NCBI GenBank assembly: GCA_050331455.1
Contig: JBHJGV010000005.1
Location: 62,001 to 126,000 of the forward strand
Direction of reading: 5' to 3'
Length of the DNA stretch: 64,000 bases
Source of the DNA: CAYUYV01 sp050331455
GTDB lineage: Bacteria > Pseudomonadota > Alphaproteobacteria > JAJFIK01
Shown: piece after piece, positions 1-9,020 of the stretch
How the letters are laid out: the number at the start of each line of letters is the position of its first letter
Position numbering within the stretch: the first letter of the stretch is position 1
Program-made: the position numbers and the translations under genes
Notes under the pieces: model-generated
Database searches by the model: none
Seen by the model: only the letters and a program-made list of their open reading frames with translations
Told to the model about the DNA's origin: nothing

Positions 1-1800
1 CGCAAGATTGCGCGGCTGGTCCACGTCCGTTCCCTTCGCCACGGCCGTCCAATAGGCGAGGAGCTGGACGGGCACGACATAGAGCAGCGGCGTGATGAGC
101 GGGTCCACCTTGGGCACTTCGATAATCCGCCAGGCCCGGTCACCGGCCCGCTGACGCCCCTCGGGGTCGGTGACCAGCACGACCCGCCCGCCCCGGGCCG
201 CCACCTCTTCCATGTTGGAGACGGTTTTGCTGAACAGCTCATCGAAAGGCGCCAGGATCACCACCGGCACCTGTTCGTCCACCAGGGCGATGGGCCCGTG
301 CTTCAGCTCGCCGGCCGCATAGCCTTCGGCATGGATGTAACTGATTTCCTTGAGCTTCAGCGCGCCTTCGAGGGCAATGGGATAGGTGATCCCCCGGCCG
401 ATGAACAGGACATCCCGGGCCTTTGCCAGATCATGGCCGAGAGCCTCGTAAAGCCCCTCATCCCGCAGCACCGCCGCGATGACCCCGGGCACCTCCAAGA
501 GATGGCGCACAAGTTCGGCTTCCCGGGCATTGTCCAGAACGCCCCGCGCCCGCCCCGCCGCAATGGCGAGGGCGCTCAGCACACTGAGTTGGCTGATGAA
601 AGCCTTGGTGGACGCAACGCCGATTTCAGGCCCCGCAAAGGTCGGCAGCGTGCGGTCGGCCTCGCGCACCATGGTGGATTCCGGCGCATTGACGATGGCC
701 ATGGTCTCCACACCCTGGTCCCGGCAATAGCGCAGGGCTGCGAGCGTGTCGGCGGTTTCCCCGGACTGGGAAATGAACAGACCCCGGCTGCCGGGCAGCA
801 GGAGAGGCTCGCGGTAGCGGAACTCCGAGGCGACGTCGAGATCGACGGGCAGCCGAGCCAGCCGTTCGAACCAGTACCGCGCCACCAGCCCGGCATAGAA
901 TGCGGTCCCGCAGGCCGATATGTTCAGCACATTGACGGACCTGAAATCCGGACTGTCGGGAACGACGATGCGCTCTTGAACCGGATCGACATAGTAACTC
1001 AAGGTATGGGCGACCGCGTCGGGCTGCTCGTGGATCTCCTTGGCCATGAAATGGCGATGGTTGCCTTTCCCCACCAGGGCCGGAGAGATGCTGACCACTT
1101 TGACGTCCCGCGCAGCGGACCCACCCGAGGCATCACGCAGATCCGCACCCGAACGGCTGAGGATGACCCAATCATCCTCTTCTAGATAGGCCACGCGTTT
1201 CGTGATGCCGGCAAGGCCAATGGCGTCCGAGCCCAGATACATCTCGCCGTCGCCGAAACCCACGACAAGCGGGCTGCCTCGCCGTGCACCGATCATCAGA
1301 TCGTCTTCACCTTCGAAGATGACCGCGAGGGCGAAGGCGCCGTGCAGGTCGCCCAGGCTTGCCTGGACGCTGGCCTCGGGGGACAGGCCGCGCGCCTTGT
1401 GACTGGCGATCAGATGGGCGATGACCTCGCTGTCCGTGTCCGTCTCAAAGACGAAACCGTCAGCCTCCAGCCGGTGTTTCAGATCGCGGAAATTTTCGAT
1501 AATGCCGTTATGGACGAGCCCGACCCCGTCAGCACTGTGCGGGTGGGCATTTCGTTCGGACGGGACACCATGGGTCGCCCAGCGGGTGTGGCCGATGCCA
1601 ACCGCCCCCTCGAGAGGTGCGTCACCGATCAGCGCATCCAGGCTTGACAGTTTGCCGACAGCCCGCCGACGATCCAACTGCCCTTTGTTGACTGTCGCAA
1701 TACCGGCGGAGTCGTAACCGCGATATTCCAGGTGTTGGAGGGCTTGCAGGAGCCGGGGAACAACCCCGTCCTGGCCGACGATTCCGACGATACCACACAT
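1..1800 (-). CDS. glmS: Glutamine--fructose-6-phosphate aminotransferase (isomerizing), 3' end off window
   Basis: Makes glucosamine-6-phosphate from fructose-6-phosphate and glutamine, the entry step to UDP-GlcNAc for peptidoglycan and LPS. The protein starts MCGIVGI, so Cys2 becomes the N-terminal nucleophile of the class II glutamine amidotransferase domain. HTRWATHG and HNGIIEN follow as expected for that domain. The two sugar-isomerase (SIS) domains fill the C-terminal half. The frame is open for 600 codons to the window edge and ends in ...TDVDQPRNLA, which in this family lies about six residues before the C-terminus, so the gene is almost complete and is cut only by the window. The start at 1800 is fixed by the obligatory Met-Cys. 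It is transcribed away from the UDP-xylose synthase gene and supplies amino sugars to the neighbouring glycan island. Identification is secure. Confidence 0.96.
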   Translation of the reverse strand, partial: MCGIVGIVGQDGVVPRLLQALQHLEYRGYDSAGIATVNKGQLDRRRAVGKLSSLDALIGDAPLEGAVGIGHTRWATHGVPSERNAHPHSADGVGLVHNGIIENFRDLKHRLEADGFVFETDTDSEVIAHLIASHKARGLSPEASVQASLGDLHGAFALAVIFEGEDDLMIGARRGSPLVVGFGDGEMYLGSDAIGLAGITKRVAYLEEDDWVILSRSGADLRDASGGSAARDVKVVSISPALVGKGNHRHFMAKEIHEQPDAVAHTLSYYVDPVQERIVVPDSPDFRSVNVLNISACGTAFYAGLVARYWFERLARLPVDLDVASEFRYREPLLLPGSRGLFISQSGETADTLAALRYCRDQGVETMAIVNAPESTMVREADRTLPTFAGPEIGVASTKAFISQLSVLSALAIAAGRARGVLDNAREAELVRHLLEVPGVIAAVLRDEGLYEALGHDLAKARDVLFIGRGITYPIALEGALKLKEISYIHAEGYAAGELKHGPIALVDEQVPVVILAPFDELFSKTVSNMEEVAARGGRVVLVTDPEGRQRAGDRAWRIIEVPKVDPLITPLLYVVPVQLLAYWTAVAKGTDVDQPRNLA

Positions 1801-2296
1801 GCCCGTGCCTGTTCCTCAGATGTTGCGCTGCGCAACCCCCGCATCGGGGGTACTCCAGAGTTTGGGAAATAACAATGGATCGGCCTCTAACATGTTGTTG
1901 CCGGTCGCTAACGTCTTGTGAAAGCAGGGCGGATCCGCCCCCCGGACCCTCGCGCGACTTTCGGGAGGGACCGGTGCATGTGACGGGCTTGTCATAGACA
2001 TAGGCTCTGCAACAAGGTAACCCGGAGCCAAGGGGAAAAACGTGGAATGAATCTTGGATCCGCCGGCAAGGGGCGGCGGACGGGTTGGACCCAGGCGCCA
2101 TATCGCGTTGCGCACCAGGCTTTCATCCGGCATGCGGCGTTCCCGATGCCCCGCCGGAGTGAGCGGGGCGTGCATCGGCGATGACCGAACCTGGCGGTGC
2201 TCCCGGTTTCCGGACGCCGTACAGCCTTGAAACCGGAGTGCGGACCGCGGCTGACAAGGCCGGTCTCGTCCCGGAACAGCCGCGATATGGGATCAG
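1801..2296. other. Divergent intergenic region glmS / UDP-xylose synthase
   Basis: About 500 bases between two divergently transcribed genes. Open frames here are short, arginine- and proline-rich and have no recognisable protein features, so no gene is called. It should hold the promoters of both flanking genes, but no -35/-10 pair is convincing by eye. No glmS-ribozyme-like structure was recognised. Confidence 0.5.
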
Positions 2297-3298
2297 GTGA
2301 GCATGCAGACGTTTAAGCGAATTCTAGTGACCGGCGGGGCGGGATTCATCGGTTCCTATGTCTGCGAAAGGCTTCTGAAATCGGGTCATGAAGTGCTCTG
2401 CGTCGATAACTTTTTCACCGGTACGCGCCGGAATCTGCACCACTTGCTCCAAGACCCGAATTTCGAGTTGCTCCGGCACGACATCACCATGCCACTTTTT
2501 GTGGAAGTTGATGAAATATACAACCTGGCGTGCCCGGCGTCTCCCGTTCATTACCAGTTCGACCCGGTACAAACAACCAAGACGAGTGTTCATGGCGCCA
2601 TCAATATGCTTGGGCTCGCCAAACGCTTGAAGACCCCGATCCTCCAGGCTTCGACCAGCGAGGTCTATGGCGATCCGACGGTTCATCCGCAACCGGAGGA
2701 ATATTGGGGTCATGTCAATCCGATCGGCATTCGCGCCTGCTACGATGAAGGTAAGCGCTGTGCCGAAACGCTGTTCTTTGATTATCACCGCCAATACACT
2801 CTCTCGATCAAGGTGGCGCGGATCTTCAACACCTATGGACCGCGCATGCAGGCCAATGACGGGCGCGTTGTTTCCAATTTCATCGTCCAGGCCCTGCGCG
2901 GCGAGCCCATCACCATTTACGGCACCGGCGCCCAGACACGCTCCTTCTGCTACGTGGAGGACTTGGTGGACGGGCTGATCCGCCTGATGGACACGCCCGC
3001 GGATGTGACCGGTCCGGTCAATCTCGGCAACCCGACCGAATTCACCATCCGGGAGCTGGCGGAACTGGTGGTCGAACTCATCGGGTCCAAGTCGAAGGTG
3101 GAATTCCATCCCCTCCCTCAGGATGATCCGAAACAGCGCCAGCCGGACATCACCAAGGCCCGGCGCCTGTTGGACTGGGAGCCTGCGGTGCCGTTGCGCA
3201 ACGGCGTGGAGCGCACCATCGCCTATTTCGAAGACCAGATGCGGCGCAACCTGCTCCAGGGCATTCCCAGCCGCGAACCCATGAACCTGTCCACCTGA
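2297..3298 (+). CDS. UDP-glucuronate decarboxylase (UDP-xylose synthase), SDR family
   Basis: Decarboxylates UDP-glucuronic acid to UDP-xylose, a cytosolic sugar-donor step for polysaccharides. The 333-residue extended short-chain dehydrogenase has the NAD-binding GGAGFIGS near residue 13 and NFFTGTRRN, typical of the UXS branch. It also has NLACPASPVHYQ, the TSEVYGDP block and a catalytic Tyr-x3-Lys in RACYDEGKR. RIFNTYGPRM and GTGAQTRSFCYV are also family hallmarks, and the length is normal for the bacterial single-domain enzyme. The frame opens with GTG at 2297. An ATG two codons later (2303) has AGGTGA just upstream and is an equally good start. It stands alone on the plus strand, 336 bases before galE, and the two may be separate units. 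The reaction is assigned with high confidence; which glycan uses the xylose is unknown. Confidence 0.93.
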   Translation: MSMQTFKRILVTGGAGFIGSYVCERLLKSGHEVLCVDNFFTGTRRNLHHLLQDPNFELLRHDITMPLFVEVDEIYNLACPASPVHYQFDPVQTTKTSVHGAINMLGLAKRLKTPILQASTSEVYGDPTVHPQPEEYWGHVNPIGIRACYDEGKRCAETLFFDYHRQYTLSIKVARIFNTYGPRMQANDGRVVSNFIVQALRGEPITIYGTGAQTRSFCYVEDLVDGLIRLMDTPADVTGPVNLGNPTEFTIRELAELVVELIGSKSKVEFHPLPQDDPKQRQPDITKARRLLDWEPAVPLRNGVERTIAYFEDQMRRNLLQGIPSREPMNLST

Positions 3299-3314
3299 CC
3301 GGCACCACAAGCCC

Positions 3315-3355
3315 TGGCACGACAGCCCCGGCACGACAGCCCCGGCACGACAGCC
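3315..3355. repeat. Three-copy 14-bp tandem repeat
   Basis: The unit CGGCACGACAGCCC occurs three times head to tail; the first copy begins with T instead of C and the third lacks the last base. It lies just after the UDP-xylose synthase stop codon in a 336-base gap that holds no gene. Copy number could vary by slippage. No function can be read from it. Confidence 0.8.
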
Positions 3356-3442
3356 TGTGTCCGGCCCGCTGGGTTGCGGTTTCCTCCCAATACCGAATAA
3401 TTCTTTGTTAACAGACCCGCTCCACACTGAGGATCACCGGAA

Positions 3443-3463
3443 GACCGCACCCGTGGTGCGGTC
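3443..3463. other. Perfect 9-bp hairpin upstream of galE
   Basis: GACCGCACC and GGTGCGGTC form a perfect 9-bp inverted repeat with a 3-base loop, about 170 bases before the galE start. No T-run follows on either strand, so it does not look like an intrinsic terminator. It could be a protein-binding site or a leader hairpin. The remainder of 3299-3634 shows nothing else supportable. Confidence 0.4.
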
Positions 3464-3634
3464 CCCGGGCCGCGTTCGCATATGTCCGGGATCATCTGAA
3501 CAGGCACTGTCAGTACCAAAAGTGTCCCGGCCATGGGCCGCGGCGTGCTCCGGTCCCTGTGACAAAGGGGACATGAAGGCAGCCGTCCCCAGTGGGGCCA
3601 TGCCGGGGGCGACCGGCGTTACGGGAGTTGGGAC

Positions 3635-4648
3635 ATGGCAATCTTGATCACGGGCGGTGCGGGATATGTGGGCAGTCACATGGCCCATTATCTCGTGGAC
3701 AAGAATGAGCCGGTGATCGTGCTCGACGATCTGTCGCGGGGCCGGCGCGACCTTGTCCCCCGCGAAGCCTGCTTCGTACACGGATGCGCAGGAAACGGCA
3801 AGCTGCTTGCCAACCTCGCCAGCGCCTATGACATCGAGGCCGTCATCCACTTTGCCGGCTATCAGATCGTGTCGGAATCCGTGGAGTGCCCCTTGCGCTA
3901 TTACGAGCGCAACACGGCCGTCTCGCGCACGCTTTTGGAGGTCTGTACGGATTTGAAGATCGACAAGCTGATCTTCTCCTCCACCGCATCGGTCTACGGA
4001 TCACCGGACGTGATCCCCATCACCGAGGACACGGCCCTTCAGCCGATTTCACCCTATGGCCGGTCCAAACTCATAACCGAGATGATGATCGCGGATGCCG
4101 GGGCTGCCCACGGGCTTCGCTCGATCATCTTGCGATACTTTAACGTGGCCGGCGCCGACCCGACCCTGCGGACCGGTCAGATCAGCAAGATCCCGACCCA
4201 TCTGGTCAAGATTGGCTCCCAGGTGGCCCTGGGTCTGCGGCCACAGCTTCGCGTGTTCGGCGCAGATTATCCAACACCGGACGGCACCTGTATCCGCGAT
4301 TATGTCCATGTCATGGATCTGGCCGATGCCCACTACCGCGCGCTCGAGCATCTGCGCCGGGGCGCGCCGTCGGCGACCTACAATGTGGGCTATGGCCGGG
4401 GCTATTCGGTGCTGGACGTGATCCATGCCTTCGAGGCCGTTACCGGCGTGCGGATGCCGTACCACTATGACGCCCCCCGGCCCGGCGATCCGCCCATCCT
4501 GGTGGCGGACAGCACGGCGCTGGTGCGGGATCTGCGCTGGATGCCCCGCCACGGCGATCTGCGGGACATCATCCGGTCCGCCTATGCCTGGGAGAAAAAA
4601 CAGATGGCGCCCGGCGAGGACATCCCGCTTCTCGCCAAGGCGGTCTGA
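3635..4648 (+). CDS. galE: UDP-glucose 4-epimerase
   Basis: Interconverts UDP-glucose and UDP-galactose with tightly bound NAD. The 337-residue SDR protein starts MAILITGGAGYVGSHMAHY, giving the Rossmann GxxGxxG. The substrate block HFAGYQIVSESV, the catalytic region SSTASVYG and the Tyr-x3-Lys in SPYGRSK follow. RYFNVAGADP and the C-terminal DGTCIRDYVHVMDLA are diagnostic of GalE. Length is normal. The ATG has GGGAG about 7 bases upstream. The gene converges on manC with only nine bases between stop codons, and no clear shared terminator was seen. With UDP-xylose synthase it supplies UDP-sugars to the glycan island; a family member acting on a related UDP-sugar is the main alternative. Confidence 0.93.
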   Translation: MAILITGGAGYVGSHMAHYLVDKNEPVIVLDDLSRGRRDLVPREACFVHGCAGNGKLLANLASAYDIEAVIHFAGYQIVSESVECPLRYYERNTAVSRTLLEVCTDLKIDKLIFSSTASVYGSPDVIPITEDTALQPISPYGRSKLITEMMIADAGAAHGLRSIILRYFNVAGADPTLRTGQISKIPTHLVKIGSQVALGLRPQLRVFGADYPTPDGTCIRDYVHVMDLADAHYRALEHLRRGAPSATYNVGYGRGYSVLDVIHAFEAVTGVRMPYHYDAPRPGDPPILVADSTALVRDLRWMPRHGDLRDIIRSAYAWEKKQMAPGEDIPLLAKAV

Positions 4649-4657
4649 GCGGACCCT

Positions 4658-5746
4658 TTAGATTTCCGACCGGTCCTTTTTCGTCAGCTCCGAGACGATA
4701 TCCTTGACATTCTGGGCTTTCTCCCGCGTCGTCACCAAGACCGCGTCGGCCGTCTCGACCACCACCAGGTCGCGGATCCCGGCCACCGCCACGAGGCGGG
4801 ACTCCGAGCGGACCAGGGATCCTTCGGCATCCACGGCAAGGACATCCCCCGAAAAGCTGTTGCCGTTGGCGTCCGTGTCGGCGATATCGTGGATGGCGGT
4901 CCAGGACCCCACATCGCTCCACCCCATGTCGGCGGACACGACGGCGGCTTTGTCCGTGTGCTCCATGACGGCATAATCGATGGAATCGGAACGGCACCCG
5001 GCAAAGATCGCAGGATCGGGCATGACAAGGCGGTTGGTTCGGCTGGCTGCATCCATGGCCTGGCGGCAGCAATCGAGAATATCGGCACAATGCGCTGCCA
5101 TTTCATTCAGCAGCGTATCGGTACGCACCGTGAAGATGCCGCCATTCCAGAAATACTGACCGGAAGAGACATATTGCTCGGCAATGTCCCGACTGGGCTT
5201 TTCCACGAATTCGGCCACCACGAAGCTCTGACCGCCATCTCCGATGCCGTCGCCCCGGCGGATATAGCCATAGCCCGTTTCCGGCGTATGCGGAACGATG
5301 CCGTAGGTCACCACCTTGCCGGCCTGGGCCAGGGCCACGGCCCGGTCGACCGCCTGGCGATACGCTTCGCTGTCCACGATGTGATGGTCTGCGGGAAGAA
5401 TGATGAGCACCGCTTCCGGATCCTGCTCCGCCGCCAGCAGGGCCGCGAGGGCCGCGGCGGGAGCGGTGTTGCGTCCCACCGGTTCGGTGATGGCCCGATG
5501 CTGACCGACGCCGATGGCATCGAGCTGGCGCTCGATCTCCCCGGCATGGCGCGCATTGCACACAATGATGGGCTCGTCGGCTGTCGAACCGGATTGGGCA
5601 AGGGCGTCGCGTGTGCGCACCAATGTTTCCTGGAGCATCGTGCGCTCGGACACGAGGGCGTGGAGTTGCTTGGGATGGGCGGTCCGCGACGCCGGCCACA
5701 ACCGGGAGCCGATGCCGCCGGAAAGGATCACGGGAATTATGGTCAT
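4658..5746 (-). CDS. manC: Mannose-1-phosphate guanylyltransferase (single-domain)
   Basis: Forms GDP-mannose from mannose-1-phosphate and GTP. The start at 5746 gives MTIIPVILSGGIGSRLWPAS, the pyrophosphorylase signature loop at the N-terminus, followed by HPKQLHAL. EPVGRNTAPA, LPADHHIV, GYGYI and FVEKP are all family motifs. The open frame extends 59 codons further upstream but that part is low-complexity and unlike the family. At 362 residues it ends after the nucleotidyltransferase and left-handed helix parts and lacks the C-terminal cupin phosphomannose-isomerase domain of bifunctional ManC, so a separate isomerase is needed; the AGE-family protein two genes upstream is a candidate. It is last in a leftward run of six glycan genes. 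GDP-mannose feeds Gmd, the first gene of that run. Confidence 0.93.
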   Translation of the reverse strand: MTIIPVILSGGIGSRLWPASRTAHPKQLHALVSERTMLQETLVRTRDALAQSGSTADEPIIVCNARHAGEIERQLDAIGVGQHRAITEPVGRNTAPAAALAALLAAEQDPEAVLIILPADHHIVDSEAYRQAVDRAVALAQAGKVVTYGIVPHTPETGYGYIRRGDGIGDGGQSFVVAEFVEKPSRDIAEQYVSSGQYFWNGGIFTVRTDTLLNEMAAHCADILDCCRQAMDAASRTNRLVMPDPAIFAGCRSDSIDYAVMEHTDKAAVVSADMGWSDVGSWTAIHDIADTDANGNSFSGDVLAVDAEGSLVRSESRLVAVAGIRDLVVVETADAVLVTTREKAQNVKDIVSELTKKDRSEI

Positions 5747-5886
5747 GGTTGCTTTCCATCCTGGATCGAGCCGCTCGGGGTCGGGATGTCCCGCCCGGAC
5801 ACCCGCGATCGCAGACGGCGGCATTGCGTGGGGGCCCTCGCCTTCTCCGGCTCCGCCCGAACGGTCCGCGCCTTGCGAACTGCGAC

Positions 5887-7593
5887 TCAGGATGCCGTTT
5901 TCAGCCGGTCCCCATCCCGGCACAGGCCCTCATAGGCCTCGATCAGACCCTGGGTCGATCCGGTCATTCCGGCCGGGCCGTCCTGGTCCAAAAGGCGCTT
6001 TGCAAGCCGCTTACCGAGCTCCACGCCGAACTGGTCATAGGAGTTGATATCCCAGATCGTGCCCTGAACGAAGATCTTGTGTTCGTAAAGAGCGATGAGG
6101 GCGCCCAGACGCTCCGGCGTCAGGGAGTCGACGAGGAGACTCACGCTCGGGCGGTTGCCCGTAAAGGTCGTATGCGGCGTGAGCGATTCGATCTCGTCAG
6201 GATCGAGGGCGCGGCTCTGGAGCAGGGCTTCGGCCTCGGCTCCGGACTGGCCCCGGGCGAGCGCTTCCGTCTGGGCAAAGAAATTGGCCATCAGGAGCCG
6301 GTGGTGCCCGTCCGTCCCCCCCTCCGGCCGGGCCACGGCAATGAATTCGCCCGGCACGATCTGGGTGCCCTGGTGCAGCATTTGGAAGAAGGAATGCTGC
6401 ACATCGGTGCCGATGCCCCCCCACAAGACCGGCGCGGTCTCGCAGCCGACCCCCTCCCCGGCCCGTGTGACGCGCTTACCGTTGCTCTCCATATCCGCCT
6501 GCTGAAGATAGGCTGGCAGCAGTTTCAGCCGCTGGCAATAGGGCAGGACGGCAAGCGTCGGATGGTGCCGGAAACTCGTGTGCCACAGGCCCACCAGGCC
6601 GAGCAGAACGGGCAGGTTCCGCTCCAGGGGCGTCTCCTGAAAATGGCGGTCCATCTCGAAGGCGCCGCGGCGCAGCGCATTGAAGCCCTCAAGGCCCACG
6701 GCCAATAGGATGGGCAGCCCGATCGCCGACCAGAGGGAGTAGCGCCCCCCGACCCAGTCCCAGAACGCGAAGGCGTTCGCCGGATCGATGCCGAATGCGG
6801 CCACGGCCTCCAGGTTTGTCGAGACGGCAACAAAGTGCTTGGCGACAGCCTCCTCGCTGCCCAGCGCTGCGAGAAGCCAGGCCCGGGCAGAGCGGGCGTT
6901 CGCCATGGTCTCCTGGGTCGTGAAACTCTTGGACGCCACCACGAAAAGCGTCGTCGCCGGATCGAGTTCACGCACGCATTCGGCCAGATCGACGCCGTCC
7001 ACATTAGACACGAAATGGCAGCGCAAGCCGCCCTTGTGGTGGGGACGCAGGGCATCGACGACAAAGCGCGGACCGAGGTCGGAGCCCCCAATGCCGATAT
7101 TGACGATATCGGTGATGCGCTCGCCCGTGTGGCCGACCCAGCGTCCGCTGTGCACGCGCTCGACAAAAGCGCCCATCTTGTCGACCACGGTTTCGACATC
7201 GGCGACCACGTCGCGCCCGTCGACCGTCAGGGGCGCCCCGTCCATGCGCCGCAGGGCGGTGTGCAGAACGGCTCGGCCTTCGGTCATATTGATCCGTTCA
7301 CCGGCAAACATGGCCGTGCGCCGGCTTTCAAGGTTGCAGGCCCGGGCCAGGGCCAGGAGGCTGTCCAGAGTCTGCGCCGTCAGCACTGTTTTGGAGAAAT
7401 CCACAAGAATGCCGGATGCCCGCGCACTCATGTGCCCGAACCGATCGGGATCAGCCTCGAAAAGATCCGTAATCCGCACATCGGCGAGGGTTTGGGCATG
7501 GTCCTCGAGGGCACTCCAGGCCGCAGCCCGCTGGCCGTCGTCCATGCCCGGTGAACCGTTGTCTGTCGCCATCTTCACCGCCGTCTTTGTCAT
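5887..7593 (-). CDS. pgi: Glucose-6-phosphate isomerase
   Basis: Interconverts glucose-6-phosphate and fructose-6-phosphate. The 568-residue product has the PGI hallmarks IGIGGSDLGP, VASKSFTTQET and VGGRYSLWSAIGLP. It also has KRVTRAGEG and GGIGTDVQHSFFQMLHQGT in the C-terminal catalytic part, and ends with the usual KRLLDQDG-type region. The start at 7593 (MTKTAVKMAT) was chosen because the 123 codons upstream in the same open frame are proline/glycine-rich noise and the resulting length fits the family. It lies 92 bases after the AGE-family gene and 140 before manC in a co-directional group. In this setting its product fructose-6-phosphate feeds glmS and the mannose branch. Confidence 0.95.
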   Translation of the reverse strand: MTKTAVKMATDNGSPGMDDGQRAAAWSALEDHAQTLADVRITDLFEADPDRFGHMSARASGILVDFSKTVLTAQTLDSLLALARACNLESRRTAMFAGERINMTEGRAVLHTALRRMDGAPLTVDGRDVVADVETVVDKMGAFVERVHSGRWVGHTGERITDIVNIGIGGSDLGPRFVVDALRPHHKGGLRCHFVSNVDGVDLAECVRELDPATTLFVVASKSFTTQETMANARSARAWLLAALGSEEAVAKHFVAVSTNLEAVAAFGIDPANAFAFWDWVGGRYSLWSAIGLPILLAVGLEGFNALRRGAFEMDRHFQETPLERNLPVLLGLVGLWHTSFRHHPTLAVLPYCQRLKLLPAYLQQADMESNGKRVTRAGEGVGCETAPVLWGGIGTDVQHSFFQMLHQGTQIVPGEFIAVARPEGGTDGHHRLLMANFFAQTEALARGQSGAEAEALLQSRALDPDEIESLTPHTTFTGNRPSVSLLVDSLTPERLGALIALYEHKIFVQGTIWDINSYDQFGVELGKRLAKRLLDQDGPAGMTGSTQGLIEAYEGLCRDGDRLKTAS

Positions 7594-7685
7594 GGTGTCC
7601 CCACATGTCGCGCGAAACCGGTCCCGCGTCGCCCTGTCCCGCGCCGGGCCGGGCCGGGCAAGGGGACGGACCGCTCTGAAAACCG

Positions 7686-8900
7686 TTATGACGGCCGGGC
7701 CCGTTGGGGGTCCACGTCCGGGTCCATGTCCTGGGCGATGAAGGCATAGGCCGACATCAGATGGTAAAGGGTGCTGGCCGGTATGGCCTTCGCCGTGGGC
7801 TGATTGTCCGGGCCCATAACGTCGAGCCATCCGCCACGCGGAGCCGGATCGAGATAGAACCGGAACAAACGATCCACGAAGGCCGCGGCTCGGGGTGCCA
7901 GCACCGGAGAATGGCGGGCCATGAGAGCATGGGCCCTCAGGGCCTCCGTCTGGGCCCAGCACCGTTTGGTGGCCGATTTCACACCGCCTTCACGCCAGAT
8001 CTCGTCATAGGCAAGTCCGGATACGGGATCGAGCCCCCGGGCGAGCGCCACCTCGAACACTTGATTGGCTTCGGCGCCGGGCTCGGCATGGCGCTCGCGC
8101 GGCGCATGGGCGGCGGCATGGGCATGGAGCAGATAGGTCCACTCGAAATGGTGTCCCGGCTCTACGATATCCCCGGCCCCGTCGCCCGCCGGCGCCCAAT
8201 CGTCGGTGAAAAACTCCGTCAAAGTCTCTGTCACCGGATTGAAAAACCGGGTCCGGAACATCTCGACGATGCGGTCCGCGGAGGTCAGATGCCTCGCATC
8301 GCCGGTCGCGTCATGGATTGCGAGAAACGCTTCGAGCAGATGCATATGGGGGTTCTGACGGCGGGGCAGCTTTGCCGGCACGCCTTCCAGGAAGCCGACC
8401 CCGTCCGGCGCAACCAGACGGGCCTCCACAAAGGAAAGGGTCCGCTCGAGCGCGCCCGTGACCTTGGCATCCGGCAGAATACGCATCGCATGGGCCAGCC
8501 CGAACAGGATGAAGGCATGGTCATACGTGTCCTTCGCCGTGTCCGCCGGTTCCCCTGAGCCCGCCAACCGGTGGAAAAATCCGCCTTCGTCGCCGTCCCA
8601 GCCATGGGCGACAAGCCAGTCGACGCCGGCGCGCACAAGATCCCGGTAGTCGCCGAGACCGAGCAGGGTCGCTTGGGAAAACACATAGATTTGCCGGGCC
8701 TGCACGCGGATCCGCCGGACCACGTCCGGCTCCGGGCGACCGTTCAAATCGAACTGTTCGATAAAGCCCCCCTGCCCGTCCACACCGTCCGTGCTCCACA
8801 TCGGCAAGGCATGGTCGACCAGCCAGGCGCGAAAGCGCATCGTCTGTGAGGCGAGGTCTCCGGACGGGCGGGACTCGGGGCCAGGCGTGGTCGATCCCAT
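7686..8900 (-). CDS. AGE-family sugar epimerase/isomerase, probable mannose-6-phosphate isomerase role
   Basis: A 404-residue member of the N-acylglucosamine 2-epimerase superfamily, an (alpha/alpha)6 barrel. Family features seen are RRIRVQARQIYVFSQA, DTYDHAFILFGLAHA, a central EPGHHFEWTYLL (histidine and aromatic pocket), KRCWAQTEAL and the C-terminal STLYHLMSAYAF. Family members epimerise N-acetylglucosamine or isomerise aldoses and ketoses, and some alphaproteobacterial ones are annotated as mannose-6-phosphate isomerases. The context (pgi and a ManC without its isomerase domain immediately downstream, gmd upstream) makes fructose-6-phosphate/mannose-6-phosphate isomerisation the best inference. 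N-acetylglucosamine or mannose epimerisation remains possible. The ATG at 8900 is preceded by a purine-rich GAGGAG somewhat far upstream. Family certain, substrate inferred. Confidence 0.85.
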   Translation of the reverse strand: MGSTTPGPESRPSGDLASQTMRFRAWLVDHALPMWSTDGVDGQGGFIEQFDLNGRPEPDVVRRIRVQARQIYVFSQATLLGLGDYRDLVRAGVDWLVAHGWDGDEGGFFHRLAGSGEPADTAKDTYDHAFILFGLAHAMRILPDAKVTGALERTLSFVEARLVAPDGVGFLEGVPAKLPRRQNPHMHLLEAFLAIHDATGDARHLTSADRIVEMFRTRFFNPVTETLTEFFTDDWAPAGDGAGDIVEPGHHFEWTYLLHAHAAAHAPRERHAEPGAEANQVFEVALARGLDPVSGLAYDEIWREGGVKSATKRCWAQTEALRAHALMARHSPVLAPRAAAFVDRLFRFYLDPAPRGGWLDVMGPDNQPTAKAIPASTLYHLMSAYAFIAQDMDPDVDPQRARPS

Positions 8901-8954
8901 GGCTTACGCTCACTCCTCTGTTCCCATGGCGCCGACCGCCCATCACGTCCCTTC

Positions 8955-8984
8955 CAGCCGAGGCCCCAGACAGCCGAGGCCCCA
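8955..8984. repeat. Two-copy 14-bp direct repeat
   Basis: CAGCCGAGGCCCCA occurs twice with a 16-base period, followed by a degenerate third copy (CAGACAGCCAAGG). It lies in the gap between the AGE-family gene and the upstream glycosyltransferase. No function is apparent. Confidence 0.6.
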
Positions 8985-9020
8985 TCCAGACAGCCAAGGC
9001 AATAACCGGCTGAGGGCCGG

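Noticed and set aside
4641..4680. Terminator between convergent galE and manC.
   Set aside because: Only a weak 5-bp complementarity with a long loop precedes the TTTTT stretch; not enough to call.
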